A DNA stretch of 64,000 bases from Tetrahymena thermophila SB210. Its lineage: Eukaryota > Ciliophora > Oligohymenophorea > Hymenostomatida > Tetrahymenidae. The first letter of the stretch is position 1, and every line of letters begins with the position of its first letter. Position numbers and translations under genes: made by a program. Positions 54,300 through 64,000 of this stretch are shown here, in pieces. The DNA is taken from assembly GCF_000189635.1 (NCBI RefSeq), contig NW_002476434.1, forward strand, positions 1 through 64,000, written 5' to 3'. Under the pieces are notes generated by a model. That model did not search any database, was not told the DNA's origin, and was given only the letters and a program-made list of their open reading frames with translations.

Positions 54300-55394
54300 A
54301 TGAGTGGACTTGAATTAGTGAATAATTGTATAAATTTAAAATTTAAAATAGTTGCTATAAAAGAAAATATTAATTTAAAGGTGACAAATGCTTGTTAGCC
54401 AATATATTTGATATTCTTAATACAAAAATATTCAAAATATATAAAGAAAAATTATTTGAGAAGATATTTAAAGGAAAGGAAAATGAAATAAAAACTTTCT
54501 AAAAAATAAAGAAAAAGTAAAGAAAGCTTAAAAGTATTTGCAGTTAAATTTGAGTTTCTTTTAAACAGTATATCCAATATATACACTTTAAAATATAATA
54601 TTTTACTAGGTTTGCTACAAGGTTTGATATTTAACTTTGAAATATTTTTAAATAAATCAAAATTAGAGGAAATTTAAACTAAAGTGTATTTAATTATATT
54701 TCACAAAAGTGTTCCTTTCTATAGATGTATAAAGAGTAAGAGATAGTATGACTTTTTTTTATAATCCTTTAAACATATTTTACAAATATGCTTTATTAGT
54801 TTTTACCTTTCTTTCCTCTAATAGATATCAATAGAAGAAAAAACCATAGATGCAGTTTTTAAGATAACTTAACTTGTACTTTAATCAATCCATCTTACTT
54901 ACTTGTTGGTAATAAAGGATAATTAATAAAAATAAGCCAAATTATTTACAGCTTTTTTAGTTTAAATGCTTGCATTTTTGAATATTTTTGGACTCTAAAT
55001 TCTAATAGTTTCATAGAGATTTATTAATATTGCTTATATTATCGGGTTTAAGATAATAATAAGTTTTTTAGAAATTAAATTTTAAGATTTACTTGTAAGA
55101 ATGATCTATTATTAGAATAGCTATTTGTATTTTATAGCTTTTAACATCCCAACTGATACTTTTACTTAAAGAGACTTCTAATTAAAGATGAAATATCTTA
55201 TAAAAGAAATAGGATACCTTATAGAAATAATAATACTACATATTCTAATAATTCTGTTTTAACTTAAGAAAGAATTTTCAAGTTTTATAAAATAGTATTA
55301 TTATATGATCCTAGGAATTTCAATTTTATATGCTTTAATATTAACTACATTATTAATAAAAAGATACTTCGTTCATAGATAAAATTAAATTTGA
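54300..55394 (+). CDS. Multi-pass membrane protein, family not recognised
   Basis: A single exon encodes 364 aa, from MSGLELVNNCINLKFKIVAI to TGA 55392-55394, with TAA/TAG as Gln. A basic cytosolic segment (YLKERKMKQKLSKKQRKSKE) follows the N-terminus. Five to eight hydrophobic stretches come after it (YNILLGLLQGLIFNFEIFL, ILQICFISFYLSFLQ, FTAFLVQMLAFLNIFGLQIL, AYIIGFKIIISFLEI, IGYLIEIIILHILIILFQL, MILGISILYALILTTLLI). The spacing of helices is faintly like XK-related proteins, but no diagnostic motif supports that. The neighbouring genes give no functional clue. The protein is a solid gene by frame length and composition and remains hypothetical in function. Confidence 0.75.
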
Positions 55395-55977
55395 GATATT
55401 GATTGATCTTTACAAGTAAGACATTTTTCCTTTCTTATTAAAATACAAAGCAGTAGTTAAAAAGAGACCAATCTTTTAAGTTGCTAAACTTGAATTAGCA
55501 CATTAAAATTTGGATTTTAAGATTAGCTAAATTATTAAAAAATAAAAAATTATTTTTGGTTAATCTGCCATACAGTAATTTAAATATATGTAATATATTT
55601 TTTTGTCATTAATTTCATATTATAAATTAACTTTAATAAACTTAGTAAATTATTAATGACAGAAAAGGAATCAAAATTAGATAGATATAAAAAAAATTTA
55701 TAAAAAAATATAATTTATTTAAGTTAAAGTATTGAGGATTTTGTGATACAAAAAATACAAATGCTGATCTTATCTTTTATCAAAGTATATTAAATTTTTT
55801 AAAATGTTGTTAAGAACACATAATTTAAACCCATATAATTTATAAGTGATAATATTTATTTTAAGAAATTTCATTTTTTAGTTAGGATAAATCAATTTTT
55901 TTGATTTAAACAATTTAACTAAATATTTTGTTAATAAAAATTTAAATTTAATATTATTTAAAATAATATCAAAAAAT
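55395..55977. other. Convergent intergenic spacer
   Basis: The spacer lies between the convergent 3' ends of the multi-pass protein gene and the TBC-domain gene. It is AT-rich and contains one inverted repeat (55604-55661). No gene was seen. Confidence 0.55.
55604..55661. repeat. 10-bp inverted repeat
   Basis: TGTCATTAAT (55604-55613) and ATTAATGACA (55652-55661) are exact reverse complements with a 38-nt loop. The position between convergent genes parallels the hairpin at 3384-3431. The sequences of the two hairpins are unrelated. Confidence 0.5.
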
Positions 55978-58900
55978 TCATTAAGGATATAGCGATTCGA
56001 GTGTCGTTAAAGGCATAAACTCTATGGCCGACTTGTCTACAATAAGTACATCTTTTGGTTTTTTAAGAGCAAAACCTTTTTTAAAATAGAATTAATTAAT
56101 AATAATATGATGAGTTAGTTTATTACCTTGTGGATTACTTTTAAGTGCTACCATATAATATTTTATTTTTTTATCATTACTTTTTTAGCTTTTAACTTTT
56201 TTTATTATTTTACATGGAACATATTCGCTTAAAAATTCAGTATAATATTATTTGCATAGTTAATTGAAGTTATTGTCAATTTTTTTAATATAATTTTAAG
56301 GCATATTTAATACTCCTTTTTATTTTTACAATTTATAACAATCATCGTAGGTGTATATTATGTTATATATGTATTCCTATTTTAAAATTTTTGTTAATAT
56401 TAATTTAGAAATTATAAATCATACTTGCTATGGAAGCTAATGTGCTATTTTGAATAAAGATTAATCTAACAGATTCATAATATTTCCTTCGTTTAGGTAA
56501 AGCTCAATGTTTGTATTTTCTATATCAAGACACTTTAAGCTGCAATACCCAGCATCTAATTAATTAGAAATTTCTTTTAATATCAAGATTTCTATATTTA
56601 GTAAGATCTCTTCTAAAGTATCAAATGGGTTAGCATGGAGGTATAAAACTGTTTTATTAACATATTAACTTTAACTTAAAGTTCTTTACCTATTATGAAT
56701 TCTTAGTTCTTTTTAAATTCTTTACTTATTCTTTATTTCAAAGAACAAATTTTATTTTGTTAGAATCAGGATATCTTTATATCTAAAGTCTTTTTGCTCT
56801 GGGATGTAAGACTTTAAAATATTTGGATATTAGTCTAAATTGCTCCTTGGTGTATAACTATAATAATTGGATTCAGCAGTATATCTCTCAGTACTCTCTC
56901 GTCTATTATCGATAAACTTTATTTTGAGTAGTTCTTCTTCATTATTTTTCATTACCTTAAAAACGATCTATTTATTTTGCATTAAAAATGAATATTTTTC
57001 TTTTTGTTCAAATTTAAATTTTACCTAAATCTGCTAAAAATAACCATTTAATTATTATGGAATTGAAAAATCTTGCAAATTCAAACTTTGAATTTAATTT
57101 GCTTTATTAAAAATAGAATTTTGATAATTAATTAAGTGATGTATCACTGGCAACTTCAGTATTCCATTTATAAATGTCTCTTTTTTAATTTAAGTTTTGG
57201 AAACATTTATACTTAGTAAATTTTAATTCTCTCTCATAACAGTTTATAGTGGCTTATACCTATATATTTTATATTAATAAAATTTAACTATTTTAATAAA
57301 GATATATTACCCTGGGTTATTTCTTATAACCATTTCAGATAGTTCGTCAAAGGTCTAACGTTTTGAAAGAGACCAATCTTTTTCTAGTAGACAACTATAA
57401 ACATGAAGTGTACCCTCAGAGCGGTAATTTATCTAAATTAAAAATTGAGAATACTAAGTGTTGCTTAAAAGCGCTTGCAATCTATGATTGACTAGTGACT
57501 ATAAAATTCTCAAGTTGTCCGAATCTCCTAATATAAAATCTTTACTCTATATTAGATATAAAAATTATATTTAATGTTTGCTAAAAAAAATAAATTACTT
57601 TTATTTGTAAATTCTTAACATTCATCAAGAATATGAGCTCATCAGTTATATCGATATTCAACTAAGAATCTTTTACCAAAAGTTAAGCTTTAACTATTGT
57701 ACTTATTTACCCTGTCATTACATATTCTACCATATCATAAATTTAATTATCAGGTAAGTAAATTAAATATGAGTCATATATATGTTTAACAAATTCCATA
57801 ACTGAATTTAAACCAATTGATTCTTCATCTAATTATGTTGAATACATTATTCATATACTTAAATTTACTTTATTGAATAAATTACTTTTTTTTACACCTT
57901 CAAAGCAAATTAATAAATCAAAAATCAAATCAAGCTTTTCAAGTAATGTGCTATTGCAAAATATAGTCATATCTAGTAGAGCTTCACATAAAGAAAAATG
58001 TTTGTTGCTGATTTAGAAGTAACTATTATAAAAAGCCCTCAGTAAATTAGTATTTATGAACAAGCTGTTTGATTAGCCAAAGAATTTAGAAGACTTATCT
58101 ATCAACTCTTTAAGCTCTTCAAATTTTATGGTTGAATCTTGAAATTTTATTTTTTTGTTTAAAAAATTTTTATTAAAAAATATATTTAATTATTTACTTA
58201 TTTTCCATGCTTGTTTATATGAAGGATCTATAACAGAATTAGATATCTAGCCAGAGAAAGGTGTATCTGAGATATCTTGCTAAAAAAGGTTTAGGAGAAC
58301 TCTGTAATCAATACCAAGAGAAGATTCCCCATATAAAATGAAATGATTAATGTGATTAGAGGGATATTCATATTCACCTTGAATTTACTGCAAAGCTGCT
58401 ACAGCTGAGTTATTTGGTTCATTTGAAACATAGTTTTAATACAATTAGTTTTTAAGCCTATCTGAAAGTAATAAAATAGACAAATCTATTTCAACACAAG
58501 TTTCATCTGTTTCAAACAAATTGTTATAAGGATGATTGGGATTTTATTTAAAGTAAAACGATGTTTTTATGACATAATCGTTTATAAATTTAGAAAGGTC
58601 AATCGTTGCTTCTAAAATAGGTACTCTTTCATTTAATAAAACTATACTTTTGCTAGCAGAGTCATCTTAGTAAATATACAAATTTAATCTATCATAGCCT
58701 TCTATATATATAAATGGGAAGAAGCAGCTAAGAGGCACACTAGTATCAACAATAATTTTAAATTCTTACTTTTAATCCTCTGTATACACTAATTCTAATT
58801 GAATTTCTGAGCAATCAGACCAAAACAATCTTAATTGATGGAGATATATAAAGAATTTTTAAATTTAAATCTACTTTAGAGCACTTGGTTTTGAAGAAGG

Positions 58901-61900
58901 AAAAGGAGAATTGCTTTAAATCCTTGTTGAACCGAATTCTAAATATGATTGAAGTTAGTTATTTTGATAGATAGAATGATGATTATTTTGGTTGAATGCA
59001 CTGTTATAGTTAGAAATATTATGCATGCTAGAATTATTCGAAGGGGCCTTAGATGTAGGCAATTGTATACCACTTGTATTGTAGTAAGGATTATATAGCT
59101 TTGCAGCAATTGTTTTATTTTATAAATTTGTATTATCTTTAAGACGATATCTATTATAGTCTATTTCATCAAATTAATCAGGTATTTCTAAGCTGTCTCT
59201 TTGCTTAATCTTAGCTTGAATAAGGGTTCCCTTCTTTCTTTTAGGTCCATTTACTTCATAAATACTCTAAATAATTTATTTAAGTTCAGAAAGTTTTACA
59301 GGTTCACATGAAGCAAATTTATTTTTTGCGTGAGTTAAATCGTTCAGTAAGCAGTTTTTTATCAATTAATTTTTATAATAAATTATTAATTCATCTTCAA
59401 AATTTACTATAATATTCATGTAAATGCTATGTTTTTATATAATCTTTTGTTATAAATTTAGTACATTTTCTATGAATAAGTTAGGTACTAGAGCAAAATA
59501 TGCTTTTGTTTAGTTAAATATTTTAATTTATGTAATTTTATTTGCAAAAAAAATATATTTACCATAAAAGTTCAAAACTTATTCTGCCTGTTCTGGATTT
59601 CTACATAAAAATAAATCATATTAAGCTGATTCTAGTAGATTATAAGCAATACTAATGATAATATAAGATTAATGACCCTTTTAATTTTCAAAGAAGGTTA
59701 ATAATTTATAAAAAAATATTTTATTAAATTACTTCAGAACCAAGTGAAGCTTCATAATACAAAATGTCCCAAATTCTGTAAACAGTCTCAGGATGGAAAA
59801 GGTCACAAAATGCACTCAAAAAATGATTGTAAAAATAATATTCTACAGGTAGCCCAATTAAATTTAGGTGCTTGAGCAAATCTAAATTCAAATCTCTTAA
59901 GAGAACTTTAAGGAGTGTCATATCAGATTTGATTCCAATCATCTTACTGGAAAGCTGTGGTGTATACATTTTAGGCATATATTATTTGTTAGTGCAAGTA
60001 TCTTTAATTCCAGGTACGTTTTGTTAGTTTATAGGTTGAAATAAATAATATCTTGGAAGTACAAAATACACTAAAGATATTAAAGTCCAAAAAACATCTT
60101 CTTCTATTCTTTGCTACTGAATAGCTTCTGATTCTTAGTTTTCTTACTTTTAATTTATATTAATTCAGTTAAAAAAAAACAAATAACATATTTTAAATTA
60201 GATAAAAACAATTAAAAAACTTTCAATTATTAAATCTTATATTTTATTCATTTAAAATTATTTTAAAATAATATGTAATTAATTATTTTTAAAAATTTTT
60301 AAATGAAATGTAATTTAAATAAAAAATACCTAATTAAAATTAGTTGACAAAGCTAATTAACCCAATTTATCACAAATAGGGATTAAATTAGGAGAATAGA
60401 CAATAAAATTATCAGATGATGCATCAGCAGAATCTTATTTGCTCATTATAGAACTCCAATAAATATATGCATTCAGAATATTATCAATTTATTTGAATGA
60501 AAGTTGAGAAGAAGTTCTTTATACTGCTTTTGAAAAGTAGTTCTTTAAATTTTCTCTCATTTCTTGTTGAATTACTCCAAGGTTTTCGATTGAATTTCTT
60601 AAAATTTAATCGTATTGAGATGCTTACTAAAACTTATCTTTTTAGTAAGTCGAAGTGAAAGGATTTACTTCTTGATTGATAGAATAGATTTATTTTATTT
60701 TAGAAAAATCATGATTCCCTTTTTGGTAAAGAAATTTTATTTCTTATATTCTCGAAATACTCATCCACATGTTTAATCTTAAATAGTTAGGTAAACCTGA
60801 AATATTTTTTGCAATAATTATAAATAATTTGGTTTAAATAATTCAAAAAAAAAACAAATATTTAATACCTTCTTTAAAGAGTTTTTCTAATTTTTATAAT
60901 GTTTAAGGAGATGCTAACTTTAAGACATTTCTATCAGAATATTATTAGAGCAAAGAAAACAATGTTTATCCTTCCCTAATTTTTTATTTAGAATATATTA
61001 AAATAAGAGTATTTAAATTTACTTTTCATCATCTTTTGAAGTATGTTGTGGAATTGAAAGATGACCCTAAAGCTACAAATTTTTAGGGGCTGTTTCTTTT
61101 ATATTCAAAAGCTCCTCTTCAATGGAAACTACCAACTCTATGTTTCTTTTTAGAAGAGAGTTCGAGATACATATGTTTTTAGACATAAAATAGATTAAAT
61201 TTTTTTTAATACTAATCATTTCCTCAGCTTCTTTTGATTAACTTTCTTTAGTAACTGCTCGATGTGAATCACTCTTTAATAAGTTGAGCTTATTAAGCAC
61301 GTTTTTCATAGATTTAACATCTTTTTTAGTCAAAATCGGTAGTTAAACAAAGTTTCCATACAGAGGATCTATAATAGGCATATTCTTATTAATTTATGCT
61401 TCAATATCATCGTTAAGATTTTAAGATGTAGAATAAATTGAAGGGGAGAGATAACTCTCTATTTATATTATTGGAATGCTTGAATGAGAATAAAAGGTTG
61501 TATCTCTAAAATCGAGATCAACAAATAATACTTTTCCTATTCCTTCATCACTGTATAACTCACTTAATTATTTTGTAATGTAAGCCTTTTCTTGATTATT
61601 CACTCCTTAATCTCTGAGCTCTATTTAAATACTATCTGAAGGTTAATATTCTTCTAATATAAGTTTTATTTCGCTTTAACTATTATCACTAGAGTTCACT
61701 TAAGAGTTAAATCTATTTTAAAATAATTATTTAGAAGCCAACTACTGTTATTCTAAATCATCATTTTAAAAAGTCCAAACAATTTAAGATTAATCAGATC
61801 TAGATTTGATCTTACATTACAATTGGATGTTAAAATATTCTCCATCGCCTTAAGTAGCTTACCACATTCCATTAATAATTCTAAGCTATTCATCATCAGT

Positions 61901-63676
61901 ATTCTTATTAAAAATAATATTTTTAAAGTATAAATTAAAAAAAAAAGAATACCTTTTTTAATTTTATAACTAAAAGTGGCTTAATAAAATTTAAATTTTA
62001 GTCTATTTCAATTTACTTCAGAGTTAAATGGATTTCTTTTTTTTACTTTTAAATATTTTGTTATTTTTCTTGAGCTAAAATTCTCCATTAATAGATAAAA
62101 TTATTTATGAAGTAAGAGTCATAGTTTTCCAATTCTTTAGTGTTTTGAAGTAGGTTTATTCTCCCTATTTAATCTAATTTTTATTTTTTGTTACTCTCCT
62201 AAAAGCTATTATTTGTGTATTGTTTATAATAAATTGGGTTTGCTGGTTCTCTCACCGAAGGAGATTATTATATTGTATGTATGTTGGATTCATATTCTTA
62301 GCCTTTTTTAGTTGATTATGCTACTGATTGCTACATTTATGTCGATTATATTTATGACTACTAAATTTAAGCTTATTAAATTTATGATTGATAAATTTAT
62401 TCTTTTTATTTCTTATGATAAGCTTTATCTCTAATCTAATTTGTAAACTTTTTTAAGATGATACTATCAAAATAGTTTAAAAATCTATTTTTTTGGATAA
62501 GTACTTTTTAATTTTATTGTGTGTTAATCTAAATTGATTTCTACAAACATTATCTGAACTAATTAAGAAATTATAAAAAATATTATTTTTTTTTATCTAA
62601 TAAACTAATAATTACTTTTTCTGCAGTTGTTCTACATATTTACTAAGAAACTTTCTATAGACATATCTTAAATCTATCGAATTACTATTTAACTTTCACT
62701 ATTTAAATTCAAAACAATTTTTACAAATAGAAAATAAAATAAATACAATTATTAATTACTTGAGATCAAAAAATCCCTTAGCATAATACCATCTTCATAC
62801 AAATCAAAATAAACTATAATTCCTTTTGGTCTTGATTGCAGTGACATTAACATTCTTGCCATTTTTTTATTAACTCCTTTTGTCCAAGCTACTTAATTAG
62901 CTTTTTCTTTGGCACTCAAATTTTCATACTGATCCTTTATAATGCAAATTAATTTAGCTTAATAATTAATAGCATAATTTATACCAATGATTGGAGAATA
63001 AATGATTTGGGAAACTCTAAAAGACGCTTAATAGGTTTTGTTGTTTCATTATCTTTTATTAATTTGTATTATTTAATTTTGAAATTAAAATTTTAACGTA
63101 TGTATTTATTTAATTTATATAAATAAATTACTTTTAAGTTAATATAATTTATCATTTTCAAAAAAAATAAGCCTTCTAACAACGCTACCTGATTTTTTAC
63201 CTATTTTTAAGAATAAATATTAGTCTATAAAATGGTTTTTTATCAAAAAACTAATATATTAGAATTAAACTGCTTTTTAAGCTTTATAAATATAAATAAT
63301 GTTCTTAAAAAAATAACATGATAGCCTTACCAATCTTTTCCATTTCAAACATTTTTTTTGGTTTCATCAACTAAACTTCTAAATGAGAATTGTTTTAGTT
63401 AAAAGAAGTAGTTAGCTGTTTTAACTCTTCATTGCTATATTTTTTTTGTTTTACGCGCTCAATTTCGCTAATAACGTACTAATTGTATTAAGATTATTAA
63501 CTTTGTTAATCTACAAGTTTCTACTTTTTGATTATGTACAAAGCATTATACAAATAATTAAAGTACTCATTCTAATCTATTCCTTATAGCCACCCATCTT
63601 AAACAGATCTATTTTGAATAATACATTCGTTGCCTTACTTGTAAAAACTTTTTGGATCAGCATAAGTAGATGACAT
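55978..63676 (-). CDS. Very large TBC-domain protein (RabGAP family, probably degenerate active site)
   Basis: One spliced gene of roughly 2,300 aa starts at 63676 (MSSTYADPKSFYKQGNECII) and ends at TGA 55978-55980. The first intron is about 280 nt (63053-63330). The TBC domain spans about 60790-59560. It begins GLPNYLRLNMWMSISR, continues IEEDVFWTLISLVYFVLPRY and ends with GLPVEYYFYNHFLSAFCDLF and ETVYRIWDILYYEASLGSEV. TBC domains speed GTP hydrolysis by Rab GTPases with an Arg and a Gln finger. Here the Gln-finger site (normally YxQ) reads IVYSPNL, and the Arg-finger motif is not in register (IQQEMREN), so GAP activity is doubtful. About 860 residues precede the domain, with a Gln-rich stretch near 62350-62240. 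The long C-terminal part contains a helical segment ending FDELSEMVIRNNPG, EF-hand-like at best. The domain crosses the intron near 60170-60350, which shows that this is a single gene. Confidence 0.85.
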
Positions 63677-64000
63677 TTTTTGTTTTAATGGAATACTATA
63701 TCTATTTTTTATAATTACTATAAATTTTAAACAAAAAAACTTTTAATTTCAAAATTTTAATTTAGTTAATTTTTGTAATTGCAATCTGAATAAATGCATT
63801 TGATTTTGTAAAACAAAGTCAGCTAATTTTTAAGATATTATAGATTTTTTAAAAACTATTATATTGCAATTTTGAATAAGAAAACAATTATTCTATTTAA
63901 TTGTTATAATTTTAAAACTAAATTTTCATTAACTAAATTTAAATTAAATTTCTATTTTTACTGAATTAATTGATCTATCTTTGCTGCTAATATTGTTTTA
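63677..64000. other. Upstream region of the TBC gene
   Basis: AT-rich DNA reaches the window edge. It should contain the promoter of the TBC-domain gene. No gene or motif was recognised in these 324 bp. Confidence 0.5.

Noticed and set aside
59724..59978. 84-codon minus-strand frame as a small gene
   Set aside because: It is one exon segment of the TBC domain; flanking exons complete the domain.
1..64000. Bacterial features such as operons, ribosome binding sites, CRISPR arrays and insertion sequences
   Set aside because: The genetic code, introns and telomere show a ciliate nucleus; no direct-repeat array or transposase was seen.
1..64000. tRNA or rRNA genes
   Set aside because: I looked for T-loop-like GGTTCGAATCC and cloverleaf arms and found none; a tRNA scan would be decisive.

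Overview
The window is the end of a ciliate macronuclear chromosome, most likely from Tetrahymena or a close relative. It opens with 112 uninterrupted CCCCAA repeats. The sequence is extremely AT-rich. Long reading frames appear only if TAA and TAG are read as Gln and TGA is the sole stop. Introns are short, AT-rich and GT..AG, mostly about 45-120 nt, which fits Tetrahymena better than Paramecium (20-30 nt introns). No bacterial-type signals are present. The models below were made by hand translation with that code. Starts and stops of most genes are firm; some internal splice sites are not.

Layout. 1-675: telomere, with the first start codon only about 160 bp inside it. 833-3187 (+): Sec14/CRAL-TRIO lipid-binding protein with a Gln-rich tail ending in a CaaX-like box. 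3710-4450 (-): intronless beta-carbonic anhydrase. 5035-6371 (-): tail-anchored coiled-coil membrane protein. 6909-8407 (-): leucine-rich-repeat protein in which each exon is one repeat. 8902-47881 (+) is dominated by three tandem giant membrane proteins of 9.4-9.7 kb each (8902-18583, 28017-37516, 38498-47881), interrupted after the first by a 6.5-kb TmcB-like PAS-domain membrane protein (20751-27232). 49929-51104 and 52154-53398 (-): two duplicated SLC35F6-like transporters. 54300-55394 (+): intronless multi-pass protein that I do not recognise. 55978-63676 (-): very large TBC-domain (RabGAP-type) protein.

The three giant paralogues share one plan. A signal peptide is followed by a beta-propeller-like start, a very long beta-helix-like ectodomain with GG(A/G)-type repeats, a Cys-rich module (LRxCxRGE, CxxCxxGT, GYWRINDQ, NCLGG, HxGPLC), a multipass membrane domain and a Gln/Asn-rich cytosolic tail starting with an LWxGxLKV motif. 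The Cys-rich and membrane parts are strongly conserved between copies, while the ectodomains differ greatly. This suggests a subtelomeric surface receptor or adhesin family that diversifies outside the cell and keeps a constant membrane module. It is the most unusual system in the window.

The other genes are mainly membrane-traffic, lipid and transport functions and form no pathway that I can see. Intergenic spacers are AT-rich and mostly featureless. All three spacers between convergent genes contain an inverted repeat, and a further 19-bp perfect inverted repeat lies between the TmcB-like gene and the second giant gene.
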